Below, piece by piece: positions 17,166-26,611 of a stretch of DNA of 64,000 nucleotides. The notes below the pieces were generated by a model. It saw only the letters and a list, made by a program, of their open reading frames with translations, was not told the DNA's origin and made no database searches. Made by a program: the position numbers and the translations under genes. This stretch comes from Chryseobacterium sp. G0162. GTDB lineage: Bacteria > Bacteroidota > Bacteroidia > Flavobacteriales > Weeksellaceae. How positions within the stretch are numbered: position 1 is the first letter of the stretch; every line of letters begins with the position of its first letter. The stretch is from positions 4,388,001 to 4,452,000 of the forward strand of contig NZ_CP033922.1 of assembly GCF_003815715.1 (NCBI RefSeq), read 5' to 3'.

Positions 17166-17180
17166 CCATAATTAAATCTC

Positions 17181-18608
17181 ATGAGAAAAAGTATATTTAT
17201 ATGCATTCTTACTTTGGCATTCGTAAAAAACCATGCACAAAGTGAAAAAGCGGTCTACTCAATTATAGAAGCTAATGCTCAGAAGATTGCAAAAGATTCC
17301 AAAGCTTATTCTGTTTCAATCGGAATTATCAAAGACGGAAAAGTGTATACGAAACACTTTGGTGAAATAGATAAAGGAAAAGGGAATAAAGCAGATGATA
17401 ATACCTATTTTGCCATAGCTTCTGTTACTAAACTTTTTACTGGACAATTGTTAGCTCAGGCGGTTCTTGAGGGAAAAATAAGTCTGGATGATGATATACG
17501 TAAATACCTGAAAGGGGCTTATCCCAACTTAGAATATAATGGAGTTCCTATAACAGTTCGTAATTTAATTTCTTATGAAACGGCCTTGCCTAGAAATCTC
17601 CCTATTGATGATGAGCTGAGAAAAAACATGACCGATGAAACTCCTTTTCTTTACGAGAAGCTCAACGAAGGATATACAAAAGAAGACTTTAAAAAAGACC
17701 TGGCAAGTGTCAAATTGGATATGAAGCCGGGAACAAAATATAAATACAGCAATTTGAGCCTGGAATTGGCTGGTCTTATGTTGGAAAATATATATGGGAA
17801 AAGTTACGAAACCATTTTAAAGGAAAATATCTTTTCAAAAAACGGAATGAATCATACCAAACTGGAACTTGGAAAAGATGAAGCTCAAGCCAATGGGTAT
17901 CACGAAAATTATAGACTGATGCCGGTTTCAACAAGTCTTCTGTGGGGATCCGGAGGTTCAAAAACAGAATCTACTTTAGGAGATATGATGAAGTTTTTAA
18001 AAGAAGAACTGGATCCCAAAAATAAAATAGTACAGGAATCTCAAAGGAATATTGACAACAGTAAAGAAGGCTGGTATGGCTATTTGTGGGATAAACATTT
18101 TATTACCAACAATGGAAGAAGAGGATTTAAACATGGAGGATCGTATGGAACAAATACCCTGTTTACGATATTTCCAGAACTGAATATAGGGATTTGTATG
18201 ATGGTGAATATCAATGGACCCAAAACATATAGCACACTTTATAGTGGTACTACAAGTTTGGTGGAAGATCTGATCTCAACTTCAGATAAAAAACAGGTAT
18301 ATGGATATTCTGTAAAGGGCGATAAAGTGGTTTTCACTTATACTCATCCTGTAAACTTAAATGCAGCTCTTCTTCATACGGTATCCATTGCAGGGAGTTT
18401 TAACGACTGGGATTCCGAAAATAAAGAGTTTCAGATGATAAAAAAGGATAAAAACCGTTATGAACTGGAGATTCCGGTGTCTCGATTTGAAAAGGGGAAG
18501 ACCTATTCTTTCAGATTTGTATTGAATAAAGAAGAATGGATGGAAGCTCCTAAAAATGCATCCAATAATGATGGTACCAAAGATAATAACCTTGCATTGG
18601 TTTTATAA
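17181..18608 (+). CDS. Serine hydrolase (class C beta-lactamase/DD-peptidase fold) with glycogen-binding-like tail
   Basis: A signal peptide (1-20, ending NHAQ) precedes a beta-lactamase-family domain (PF00144 type): the SxxK motif is Ser81-Val-Thr-Lys84 and the second motif is Tyr189-Ser-Asn191; a third motif is present as the KHGGS segment. Residues about 390-475 form a separate beta domain with VSIAGSFNDWD..., ending in a FRFVLNKEEWMEAP segment, like CBM48/AMPK glycogen-binding E-set domains. The N-terminal enzyme resembles esterases and D-aminopeptidases more than true antibiotic hydrolases. The fusion with an E-set domain recurs in Bacteroidota, but the ligand is not known. It may share a transcript with the WG-repeat gene. 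Confidence 0.8.
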   Translation: MRKSIFICILTLAFVKNHAQSEKAVYSIIEANAQKIAKDSKAYSVSIGIIKDGKVYTKHFGEIDKGKGNKADDNTYFAIASVTKLFTGQLLAQAVLEGKISLDDDIRKYLKGAYPNLEYNGVPITVRNLISYETALPRNLPIDDELRKNMTDETPFLYEKLNEGYTKEDFKKDLASVKLDMKPGTKYKYSNLSLELAGLMLENIYGKSYETILKENIFSKNGMNHTKLELGKDEAQANGYHENYRLMPVSTSLLWGSGGSKTESTLGDMMKFLKEELDPKNKIVQESQRNIDNSKEGWYGYLWDKHFITNNGRRGFKHGGSYGTNTLFTIFPELNIGICMMVNINGPKTYSTLYSGTTSLVEDLISTSDKKQVYGYSVKGDKVVFTYTHPVNLNAALLHTVSIAGSFNDWDSENKEFQMIKKDKNRYELEIPVSRFEKGKTYSFRFVLNKEEWMEAPKNASNNDGTKDNNLALVL

Positions 18609-18615
18609 CAAAAAG

Positions 18616-18649
18616 ATTGAGGTTAAAGAAAGTAAAAAGAGTAAATTTG
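18616..18649 (+). promoter_or_regulatory. Putative purL promoter
   Basis: ATTG (18616-18619), a 22-bp spacer and TAAATTTG (18642-18649) approximate the Bacteroidota consensus. It would leave a leader of about 130 nt before purL; I see no known riboswitch in it. Confidence 0.5.
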
Positions 18650-18786
18650 TACACCGTAATATTGGGAGATGATCCCCTAAAGAGAATCTATATAGAAAGA
18701 ACAGAAAGTAACAATCTGGTGTAGGTGCTCTGAAACTCAGAAAAAGTAAAAGAAAAATAAATCTAATATTAAAAATCTGACATCTA

Positions 18787-21700
18787 ATGTCTAATAACAA
18801 AAGAATTTTCGTAGAAAAAAGAGGAATTTTCGATGTTGAAAGTCCAAAAATTTTTGATGAAGTAAAAGCAGTTGTTCCGGCAATTCAAAGTGTGAAAGTC
18901 TACAATGTGTATGACATTTTTAATTTGAATGACGGGGAATTCGAAAAAGTAGTGAACAATACTTTTGTAGACCCTGTTACTGATATTTTACATACAGAAA
19001 ACCCTGCAAAAAGCATTTATTTCGGGATGGAGTTCCTGCCTGGTCAATACGACCAGAGAGCAGACTCTGCACAACAATGTATTGCTTTATTGACAGAAAA
19101 TGAAAAATCAAAAGTAAGAAGTGGAAAGCTGATCGAATTTGTAGGAGTTTCAGAAGCTGATTTGATGAAAATCAAAGACCTTTTGATTAATAAAGTAGAG
19201 TCTCAGGAAAAAGATCTGTCTGTATTGGATATTCCTGCTGATGAAACACCATCAAAAGTATTAATCCACGAAAATTTCATCAATTTCAATGATGCTGAAC
19301 TTGAAAATTTCTATAATAATCACGGTTTTGCACTAGGCTTAGATGATCTGAAATTTATTCAGGAGTACTTTAAAACTGAGGAGAGAAATCCTACGGAAAC
19401 AGAATTGAAAGTATTAGACACGTACTGGAGCGATCACTGCCGTCACACGACTTTCGAAACAGAATTGTCAGACATTCAGTTTGAAGGAGACTTTAAACAT
19501 ACATTGGAGACCATTTTCAATGATTATATCGAAAAAAGAAAATTCTTAGGCCGTGAGCTGAAGCCGATCTCTTTAATGGACCTGGCAACAGTTTGTGGTA
19601 AATATTTCCATAAAACAGGGAACCTTGACAACCTTGTGATTTCTGATGAGATCAATGCTTGTACCATCCAGATCGAAGCAGAATACGATGGTAAAAAAGA
19701 ACCTTGGTATTTATTATTCAAGAACGAAACACACAACCACCCAACGGAAATTGAACCTTTTGGAGGGGCATCCACTTGTTTAGGAGGAGCGATCAGAGAT
19801 CCGTTATCCGGAAGATCTTTCGTATTCCAGGCAATGAGGTTAACAGGAGCTGCGGACGTTTTAGAATCAGTAGACAAAACATTACCAGGAAAATTACCTC
19901 AAAAGACTATTACAAAACAGGCTGCCAACGGATATTCATCTTATGGTAACCAGATAGGTCTTGCTACCACAATGGTTTCTGAAATCTATGATGAAGGATA
20001 CAAAGCCAAAAGAATGGAAGTAGGTTTCGTTACCGGAGCCGTTCCTGTGGATTGGGTAAGACGTGAAAAGCCTGCCAACGGTGATTCTATCATTATTTTA
20101 GGAGGAGCAACAGGTCGTGATGGAGTAGGAGGAGCAAGTGGAAGTTCAAAAGAACAGGACGAAACCTCTATTCATACCATGAGTTCTGAAGTACAGAAAG
20201 GAAATGCAGTAGAAGAACGTAAGATCCAAAGACTATTCAGAAACCCTGAACTGACAAGATTGATCAAAAAATCAAACGATTTTGGTGCGGGAGGTGTTTC
20301 TGTAGCGATCGGTGAAATTGCAGACTCTTTAGAAGTAAATCTTGATGTATTACCTTTAAAATATGAAGGATTAAACGGAACAGAACTGGCTATTTCCGAA
20401 TCTCAGGAAAGAATGGCGGTTGTAGTAGATCCGAAAGACAAAGAAAAGTTCATCAAATTCTGTGAAGCTGAAAATATTGTAGCGGTAGAAGTGGCAAAAG
20501 TAACAGATTCAGGAAGAATGCAGATGTTCTGGAAAGGAGACAAGATTGTAGACCTTTCAAGAGCATTCCTTGATACCAATGGATGTTCAAAATCTCAGGA
20601 GGTAAAAATCAACCACCTTGAAGAAGTAAAAACAGAAACTAAGGCATTCAACGAAGAAAACTTCCTGAATACCTTAAAAGATAAAAACGTAGCTTCCCAA
20701 AAAGGATTATTGGAAATGTTTGATTCTTCAGTAGGAGGAACAACCGTTGCGATGCCTTTAGGTGGGAAATACCAGCAAACCCTAATGGAAGGAAGTGTGC
20801 AGACACTACCGATTTTAGGAGCAAAAGATATCAAAACAGTATCTTTAGCAAGCTGGGGATTTGATGCTGAAATTTCTAAGCAAAACTCCTTATTAGGAGC
20901 ATCTTATGCCGTAGTGGAAAGTGTTGCTAAGATTGTTGCGATGGGAGGTGATTATAAAAATATCAGATTAAGCTTCCAGGAATATTTCGAAAAGCTGGGG
21001 CAAGCACCTGAAAAATGGGGTAAACCTTTAGCTTCACTTTTAGGAGCTTATGATGCACAGATCAACCTTGGATTAGCAGCGATTGGTGGTAAAGATTCCA
21101 TGAGTGGAACCTACCAGGATCTGAATGTACCTCCAACATTGATTTCTTTTGCATGTGCGAATGGAGAGAAACAAAATATAATTTCTCCTGAATTTAAAAC
21201 AGCAGGAAATAAAGTCTATTTCTTCAATCACATTGCTCAGGAAAGTGGTCTTCCAAACTATGATGCTTTAAAAGAAGTGTACACATTCATCTTTGAGAAT
21301 ATCAAATCTGGAAGAATTGTTTCTGTAAAAACAGTAAAAGATGGTGGAGTAGCAGTAGCATTGGCAAAAATGAGTTTCGGAAACAGATTAGGAGCTGAAA
21401 TCAATGCTGATGAAAATACTCTATTAGCTAAAAATATAGGTAGCTTACTTATTGAAGCTAAAGAAGAATTAAGCAACGCATCTCTTCAGCTAATCGGAGA
21501 AGTAAAAGATTCTGGTATTTTAAAGATCAACAATCTCGAAACCCAAATCACGAATCTTGAATCTGCTTACACAGGGACATTCGAAAATCTTTTCCCAACA
21601 GTAGAAAAAGAAAAGCTAACGGTTGAAATTGATGAAAAATCAAACTCAATCAACCCAAGAAATATCATCATCAAAAAACACGGAATTGCTCAGCCAAAAG

Positions 21701-22482
21701 TATTTGCTCCGGTATTCCCAGGAACGAACTGTGAGTATGATACTTTAAATGCATTCCAGAAAGAAGGTGCTGTGGTAAGTAGTCTACCTTTAATTAATAT
21801 TAGTCATCAACTATTGGATGAAAGCATTGATGCTTGGGTAGAAGAGATCAGAACTTCTCAGATCCTTGCATTCTCAGGAGGTTTCTCTGCAGGTGATGAG
21901 CCTGATGGTTCTGCAAAGTTCATCGTTAACGTTTTAAAGAACGAAAAGATGAGAAATGCGGTACACGAATTACTAGACAGAGACGGTATGATTATCGGGA
22001 TCTGTAACGGTTTCCAGGCTTTGGTTAAATCGGGACTGTTACCTTACGGAAGAATTAAAGATCTCGATGAAAACTCTCCGACATTGGCTCACAACGCCAT
22101 CAGAAGACACATTTCTCAGATGGTAACGGTAAAAGTAGTAAACGATGAAAGTCCATGGTTAAAAGGGATGAAAGGTCAGACTTTCACCATTCCGATTTCT
22201 CACGGAGAAGGACGTTTCATGGCTTCAGAAGAAGAAATCAAGAAGTTATATGAAAATGGACAGATCGCAACGCAGTACATTGATTTCGATGGAAACATTG
22301 CTCACGGAATGCCATTCAATCCTAATAATTCATTGTTTGGAATTGAAGGAGTGACCAGCCCATGCGGAAAGATCTACGGAAGAATGGGACACCCGGAAAG
22401 ATTTACGGAAGGTCTCATGAGAAATATACCAACCGCGAATTATCATAATATATTCAAAAACGGTGTTGAATACTTCAAATAA
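18787..22482 (+). CDS. purL: Phosphoribosylformylglycinamidine synthase, single-chain PurL
   Basis: PurL converts FGAR, glutamine and ATP to FGAM in purine synthesis. The 1231-aa chain is the large single-chain form: an N-terminal PurS-like part, the linker/catalytic region with YWSDHCRHTTFETEL (near 213-227), two AIR-synthase-like halves with NETHNHPTEIEPFGGA and GGKDSMSGTY, and a C-terminal class I glutaminase from about residue 965 (FPGTNCEYDT), with nucleophile Cys1073 in GICNGFQAL and the His1202/Glu1204 pair in GHPERF. All main motifs are present. The next gene begins 13 bp after the stop. Confidence 0.95.
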   Translation: MSNNKRIFVEKRGIFDVESPKIFDEVKAVVPAIQSVKVYNVYDIFNLNDGEFEKVVNNTFVDPVTDILHTENPAKSIYFGMEFLPGQYDQRADSAQQCIALLTENEKSKVRSGKLIEFVGVSEADLMKIKDLLINKVESQEKDLSVLDIPADETPSKVLIHENFINFNDAELENFYNNHGFALGLDDLKFIQEYFKTEERNPTETELKVLDTYWSDHCRHTTFETELSDIQFEGDFKHTLETIFNDYIEKRKFLGRELKPISLMDLATVCGKYFHKTGNLDNLVISDEINACTIQIEAEYDGKKEPWYLLFKNETHNHPTEIEPFGGASTCLGGAIRDPLSGRSFVFQAMRLTGAADVLESVDKTLPGKLPQKTITKQAANGYSSYGNQIGLATTMVSEIYDEGYKAKRMEVGFVTGAVPVDWVRREKPANGDSIIILGGATGRDGVGGASGSSKEQDETSIHTMSSEVQKGNAVEERKIQRLFRNPELTRLIKKSNDFGAGGVSVAIGEIADSLEVNLDVLPLKYEGLNGTELAISESQERMAVVVDPKDKEKFIKFCEAENIVAVEVAKVTDSGRMQMFWKGDKIVDLSRAFLDTNGCSKSQEVKINHLEEVKTETKAFNEENFLNTLKDKNVASQKGLLEMFDSSVGGTTVAMPLGGKYQQTLMEGSVQTLPILGAKDIKTVSLASWGFDAEISKQNSLLGASYAVVESVAKIVAMGGDYKNIRLSFQEYFEKLGQAPEKWGKPLASLLGAYDAQINLGLAAIGGKDSMSGTYQDLNVPPTLISFACANGEKQNIISPEFKTAGNKVYFFNHIAQESGLPNYDALKEVYTFIFENIKSGRIVSVKTVKDGGVAVALAKMSFGNRLGAEINADENTLLAKNIGSLLIEAKEELSNASLQLIGEVKDSGILKINNLETQITNLESAYTGTFENLFPTVEKEKLTVEIDEKSNSINPRNIIIKKHGIAQPKVFAPVFPGTNCEYDTLNAFQKEGAVVSSLPLINISHQLLDESIDAWVEEIRTSQILAFSGGFSAGDEPDGSAKFIVNVLKNEKMRNAVHELLDRDGMIIGICNGFQALVKSGLLPYGRIKDLDENSPTLAHNAIRRHISQMVTVKVVNDESPWLKGMKGQTFTIPISHGEGRFMASEEEIKKLYENGQIATQYIDFDGNIAHGMPFNPNNSLFGIEGVTSPCGKIYGRMGHPERFTEGLMRNIPTANYHNIFKNGVEYFK

Positions 22483-22495
22483 CAATACAAGAAAA

Positions 22496-22876
22496 ATGAT
22501 CGTCATTCATGGCGGTCATTTTTTGTCTTTAGACGGTTTCTATGAAGAAGCTTCTAATGTATTAATGAAAGGTACAGATTGGAAAATAGGAACCCTTGAT
22601 GGCTTTGATGATATTCTCTACGGCGGTTTCGGAGTCTTCGAGAATAAAGAAGAAATTGAAATCGTGTGGAAAGAATCACAAAAATCAAGGGATGATTTAG
22701 GGCTAAAAGCTACTCAGGAATTTTATGAAAACAAAATCAGACAGGGAAAACCATTCAATATACAACTGATGCAGCAAAAACTTGATGAATTGAGAGCTGG
22801 AAAGGGACAGACATTGTTTGAAATTTTGATCCAAATTATATCGTCACATAAAAATATTACACTAATTTTAGATTAA
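22496..22876 (+). CDS. Barstar-family protein
   Basis: I chose the ATG at 22496 (MIVIHGGHFLSLDGFYEEA) because the family begins with this first beta strand; the longer frame from 22463 would overlap purL. The 126-aa chain follows barstar: a short strand, a helix, LDGFDDILYGGFG (the region that in barstar inserts into the RNase active site; compare LDALWDCLTG), a W strand (IEIVWKESQKS), a helix, and the last strand NITLILD. Barstars bind barnase-type RNases and related toxins. No RNase toxin gene lies nearby, so it is an orphan inhibitor or has another binding role. It may be transcribed from the purL promoter, 13 bp downstream of its stop. Confidence 0.75.
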   Translation: MIVIHGGHFLSLDGFYEEASNVLMKGTDWKIGTLDGFDDILYGGFGVFENKEEIEIVWKESQKSRDDLGLKATQEFYENKIRQGKPFNIQLMQQKLDELRAGKGQTLFEILIQIISSHKNITLILD

Positions 22877-22887
22877 ATATCTGCACA

Positions 22888-24339
22888 ATGATGGACAATT
22901 TAAATACCCTGAAAAATAAAGGACTGACCTTATTAACTATTTTTTATTTTGCATCAACTAATTATGTTCATGCCCAAAAAACGGTGAATAACTCAACATT
23001 ATCTTCATTGGTCAATGTACAGGCAGATACCCTGGCTATTACGAATGTAAAGATAGTAGATGGTACCGGTAAGCCTGCAAGAACAGATCAGAATATGATC
23101 ATTATTAATGGTAAAATTGCCAAGGTAGGGAATTCATCATCTGTAAAAATACCTAAAAAGGTAAAAATAATCAACGGACAGGGAAAAACCCTGATTCCGG
23201 GAATGATCATGATGCATGAACATCTGTTCTATGGAAAGGCGGTAAGCCCATATTATCTGGCCCTGCAGATGCCGGTATCCTTTCCTCAACTCTATCTGGC
23301 CGGCGGTGTTACCATGATGCGTACTGCAGGAAGTGTAGAGCCGCAAACAGACCTTACCTTGAAAAAATGGATCAATACCGGGAAAATCGCCGGACCGAAT
23401 ATCGATGTTACAGGTCCTTATATTGAGCGTGAAGGTCTTATGGTTCCTGAAATATTAGCAATTGAATCACCTCTTACAGCTGAGAAAATGGTGAATTATT
23501 GGGCAGATATGGGCTGTACTTCTTTTAAAGTTTATATGAATATCACCAAAGAAGATCTGGCAGCTACCATAGCCGCTGCACACAAAAGAAATATTAAGGT
23601 AACAGGTCATTTATGCTCAGTTACCTACAGAGAAGCTGCTGAGCTTGGAATAGATAATCTTGAGCACGGCTTTTTTGCCAGTACGGACTTCATTGCTGAT
23701 AAAAAAGAAAATAAGTGTCCTGGTAATGCGAATGCTTCTTTGACCCGGTTACCGGTGGATAGTAAAGAAATGAAAGAGCTGATGCAGTTCCTGATTAATA
23801 AAAAAGTGACCATAACTTCTACATTACCTGTATTTGAACCTTATACCGAAAGAGAAGTTATACCTGGAGGAGGGGAGGTTGCTTTGGCAGCGTCTGTCTT
23901 GGAAAACATCAAAAAAAATTATGATTTGGTTGCAGGTAAAGATGTTGCCTATGCTGAACTCTTTAAGAAACAAATGGCCTGGGAGAAGCAATTTGTAGCC
24001 ATGGGTGGAAGATTGACTGCCGGAAGTGACCCCACTGGAGCGGGAAGGGTAATTCCAGGCTATGCCAACAGACATTCATTAGAATTGTTGACAGAAGCTG
24101 GCTTTAGTTTTCCGGAAGCTGTAAAAATCACCTCATTGAATGCAGCCGAATATCTGGGAATTGAGAAAAAAACAGGAACTATTGAAGCAGGAAAAGATGC
24201 AGATCTGGTACTTATCAGTGGAGACCCGGAAAAAAATATAAAAGAAGTTCTGAATACGGAAATCGTATTCAAAAAAGGGATTGGTTACGATTCTAAGAAA
24301 TTATTTGAACAGGCTGCTGGTAAAGTCGGACTGCACTGA
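22888..24339 (+). CDS. Exported amidohydrolase-family enzyme
   Basis: The 483-aa protein carries an N-terminal export signal (residues 1-30, ending YVHAQ) and the amidohydrolase TIM barrel: first metal pair His110/His112 in GMIMMHEH, Lys214 in TSFKVYMN, His241 in VTGHLCS, His260 in DNLEHG and Asp381 in TAGSDPTGAG. The composite-domain ends are also present (TLAITNVKIVDGTG, and GKDADLVLISGDP). This is the imidazolonepropionase/prolidase-like group of exported hydrolases. The substrate, perhaps a peptide or cyclic amide, cannot be deduced. It lies 11 bp after the barstar gene on the same strand. Confidence 0.82.
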   Translation: MMDNLNTLKNKGLTLLTIFYFASTNYVHAQKTVNNSTLSSLVNVQADTLAITNVKIVDGTGKPARTDQNMIIINGKIAKVGNSSSVKIPKKVKIINGQGKTLIPGMIMMHEHLFYGKAVSPYYLALQMPVSFPQLYLAGGVTMMRTAGSVEPQTDLTLKKWINTGKIAGPNIDVTGPYIEREGLMVPEILAIESPLTAEKMVNYWADMGCTSFKVYMNITKEDLAATIAAAHKRNIKVTGHLCSVTYREAAELGIDNLEHGFFASTDFIADKKENKCPGNANASLTRLPVDSKEMKELMQFLINKKVTITSTLPVFEPYTEREVIPGGGEVALAASVLENIKKNYDLVAGKDVAYAELFKKQMAWEKQFVAMGGRLTAGSDPTGAGRVIPGYANRHSLELLTEAGFSFPEAVKITSLNAAEYLGIEKKTGTIEAGKDADLVLISGDPEKNIKEVLNTEIVFKKGIGYDSKKLFEQAAGKVGLH

Positions 24340-24434
24340 TTGATGTTTAATGTAAACAAGGCATATATCGGTTCTGAATACCGTAATAAATGATTAATAT
24401 TGCAAAGCTGTGATTTAGAACTCAGCTGGGAAAA

Positions 24435-25064
24435 ATGAAAAAAATTGTGTACGGACTGTTCTTTGGGGACAGTATAACCTATGGAGAATATGATGGTGTT
24501 TTTGGAGGCTGGGTAGATATTCTGAAGAGATATGCTCTGCAAAAATTCCATGAAGGAAATGGTGACGAACTGATTCTATTCAATTTAGGAATCGGTGGCG
24601 AAACTACAGAAGGTTTGTTGAAGCGAATGCCTACAGAATTAAGGGCAAGAAACGCTGCTGATGGAAATTTAGTTTTCATAAGTTACGGAGCCAACGATCT
24701 TGCGATAAAAGAAAAGGTTCAGATCGTAAATCCTGAACAGTTTAGAAATAATATCATCACAGCTGTTCAGAACGCTCAACAGTTTTCCAAAGATATTTAC
24801 CTGGTGAGCATTCTTCCTATCTCCAAAAATATAGATGGAATAGTGGTAGGTTCAGGAAAATTAAGATCAAATGAGGAGGTGATAGCTTATAATGATATTC
24901 TCAAGAGCATTGCAGGAGATTACTCTTTAGGTTATATTGATTTTCATTCAGCATTGTTCAAAGACAAAGAGATTTTTCTGTCCGCAGACGGAGTTCATCC
25001 GAATGAAAAAGGTTATGGAATGATGGCCGAAATTGCAATTCCAATCATTGAAAAGTATTTATAA
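24435..25064 (+). CDS. SGNH/GDSL-family esterase
   Basis: The 209-aa chain shows the four SGNH blocks: FFGDSITYG with Ser13, GIGGETT with Gly54, YGANDLA with Asn87, and SADGVHPNEKGY with Asp185 and His188. There is no signal peptide, so it should be cytosolic. These enzymes hydrolyse acyl or acetyl esters; which one is not visible. Its stop codon overlaps the start of the next gene by one base (TAATG), indicating translational coupling. Confidence 0.85.
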   Translation: MKKIVYGLFFGDSITYGEYDGVFGGWVDILKRYALQKFHEGNGDELILFNLGIGGETTEGLLKRMPTELRARNAADGNLVFISYGANDLAIKEKVQIVNPEQFRNNIITAVQNAQQFSKDIYLVSILPISKNIDGIVVGSGKLRSNEEVIAYNDILKSIAGDYSLGYIDFHSALFKDKEIFLSADGVHPNEKGYGMMAEIAIPIIEKYL

Positions 25065-25408
25065 TGCCTTATTTATTTTCTTACGGAACCTTACAGAAAG
25101 AGCAGGTTCAGCTCGAAACATTCGGACGAATTTTACAAGGTGAAAAAGACACCTTATCCCAATATAAATTAGGAATGCTTGAAATTACAGACCCTGAAGT
25201 ATTACGAAAAAGCGGTCAAAAATATCATCCTGTCCTGGAGTTCTCAGGCAGCATTGATGATGAGGTTGAAGGGATGTTATTTGATGTGACCGAAGCAGAA
25301 ATTCTTCAGGCGGATGAGTATGAAGTAGATGATTATAAAAGAATTGAAACCATTTTTAAATCAGGAAATAAAGGGTTTATTTATGTGGCGGCATCCTCTC
25401 GAACGTAA
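25064..25408 (+). CDS. Gamma-glutamylcyclotransferase/AIG2-like protein
   Basis: The 114-aa protein has the family signature YLFSYGTLQKE near the N-terminus (the YGTL substrate loop), V.GMLFDV, and the acid-bearing DEYEVDDYKR with catalytic glutamate candidates Glu85/87. Members act on gamma-glutamyl amines or peptides, releasing 5-oxoproline. The start overlaps the stop of the SGNH esterase gene by one base, so the two products are probably made together; why an esterase and a cyclotransferase are paired is unclear. Confidence 0.8.
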   Translation: MPYLFSYGTLQKEQVQLETFGRILQGEKDTLSQYKLGMLEITDPEVLRKSGQKYHPVLEFSGSIDDEVEGMLFDVTEAEILQADEYEVDDYKRIETIFKSGNKGFIYVAASSRT

Positions 25409-25463
25409 AGTAGATCTGTTTTTACATGCAAGATCAAATCATATATATAAAACATGTCAATAT

Positions 25464-25526
25464 CAATAGAAACGGGCTTTAGCCCGTTTTGTATTTAAAA
25501 ACAAATCCATAGGCTTTAGCCAAAAC
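25464..25526 (+). repeat. Intergenic hairpin repeat, copy 2
   Basis: This is the second copy of the element at 788-850. Its stem is perfect: AAACGGGCT (25470-25478), TT, AGCCCGTTT (25481-25489), then an A-rich spacer, ATCCAT and GGCTTTAGCCAAAAC. It follows the cyclotransferase gene and may act as a terminator or RNA-stabilising hairpin. The rest of the 25409-25690 gap is plain AT-rich DNA. Confidence 0.7.
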
Positions 25527-25690
25527 ATAAAAAATCTGCCTGATCGGCAAATCTGCGAGAATTTTAAGAAATATGAAAAACTATTTATTCGTTATCATCA
25601 GCAATAATTATCCAAAGTTTCAAAAATCTCTCCTGACAAACAGTTGTCACAACGCCTTTCTATCTTTGTCCTACAACAAAAAATTAAGAA

Positions 25691-26149
25691 ATGAACAACG
25701 TGAAAATTGAACCTTTTAAGGTAATCGGTATTGCAGTAAGAACAACCAACGAGAATGAACAGGCGGCAAAGGATATTCCGGTATTATGGGAAAAATTGAT
25801 GCAGGAAAATATATTGGAAAAAATTCCTAATAAAATAGACAATACCGTTTATTCAATCTATACAGAATACGAAAAAGACCATACAAAACCGTATACTACA
25901 CTGTTAGGATGCAAAGTTGAAAACCTTGATCATATTCCCGAAGGTATGATTGGGAAATCTTTTGAGGGTGGCAATTATGTGAAGTTTACGGCAAAGGGCA
26001 ATCTTGCAGAAGGTTTAGTCATCAATGAATGGTTTAAAATATGGAATATGGATCTGGATAGAATGTTTACCGCTGATTTTGAAATGTATGGAGAAAAAGC
26101 GCAGAATCCAGCTGATGCAGAAATAGATATTTTGATTGCTGTGGAGTAA
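25691..26149 (+). CDS. GyrI-like / effector-binding domain protein
   Basis: The 152-aa single-domain protein has the GyrI/AraC effector-binding fold: an N-terminal strand (VKIEPFKVIGIAVRT), a helix with IPVLWEKLMQ, the central YSIYTEYEKDHTKPYTTLLG, then YVKFTAKGNL and a C-terminal FEMYGE...AEIDILIAV strand pair. It has no DNA-binding domain. Stand-alone versions bind small amphipathic ligands, and some hydrolyse them. It has no close partner; the stop is followed by a repeat and the convergent dgkA gene. Confidence 0.78.
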   Translation: MNNVKIEPFKVIGIAVRTTNENEQAAKDIPVLWEKLMQENILEKIPNKIDNTVYSIYTEYEKDHTKPYTTLLGCKVENLDHIPEGMIGKSFEGGNYVKFTAKGNLAEGLVINEWFKIWNMDLDRMFTADFEMYGEKAQNPADAEIDILIAVE

Positions 26150-26209
26150 AACTCAAAAAACTAAGATACCTGTCTTTATAAACATTTAAATGGAAGACCT
26201 GAGACATGA

Positions 26210-26262
26210 CATTCTCCTTCTTCGGAGGGTGGTAAAATCAAAGATTTTACGGGGTGGTTAAA
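26210..26262 (-). repeat. Solo copy of the DUF559-associated palindromic repeat
   Basis: On the minus strand this reads TTTTAACCACCCCGT, then an AAAATC/GATTTT hairpin, then ACCACCCTCC and a GAAGGAGAATG end. It matches both inverted repeats around the DUF559 gene (44674-44731 and 45153-45213), with a shorter middle. The dgkA stop codon (TAA) lies inside its TTTTAACC edge. Confidence 0.75.
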
Positions 26263-26611
26263 AAAAATACTTCCAATATACCAGAACCCCAATAATCACA
26301 GAAGCGATGGCTATGAGTACAACTGCACCGGCTGCTATATCCTTGATAAATCCGATTCTTTTGTCAAAATCAGGTTGAATGATGTCACATATCTTTTCGA
26401 TAGCTGTGTTGAAAATTTCAGCGCTTAAAACAGCTACAGATGCCATAATAATTAAAGCTGCGTCAGCGTAAGTAAGCTTTAAATAAAAAATAAGGAAGAG
26501 ATTAATGAAGAAGGCAAGAAGCTCAATCTGAAAATTTCTTTCCGTTTTAATCATGATAAAAACACCCCGGAAAGCATTCAGAAAACTTTTATAGAGAGGA
26601 GGTTTTTGCAT
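26258..26611 (-). CDS. dgkA: Diacylglycerol kinase, DgkA type
   Basis: The 117-aa integral membrane protein has three membrane helices (about 30-47, 50-68 and 93-113) and the family residues: Glu24 and Asn26 in TERNFQIE, the signature EIFNTAIEKICD (Glu65, Asn68, Glu72) and KDIAAGAVVL (Lys90-Asp91). It phosphorylates diacylglycerol or undecaprenol in lipid recycling at the inner membrane. Its stop codon is provided by the border of a repeat element, so the repeat may have changed the original C-terminal end. It converges with the effector-binding gene. Confidence 0.92.
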   Translation of the reverse strand: MQKPPLYKSFLNAFRGVFIMIKTERNFQIELLAFFINLFLIFYLKLTYADAALIIMASVAVLSAEIFNTAIEKICDIIQPDFDKRIGFIKDIAAGAVVLIAIASVIIGVLVYWKYFF

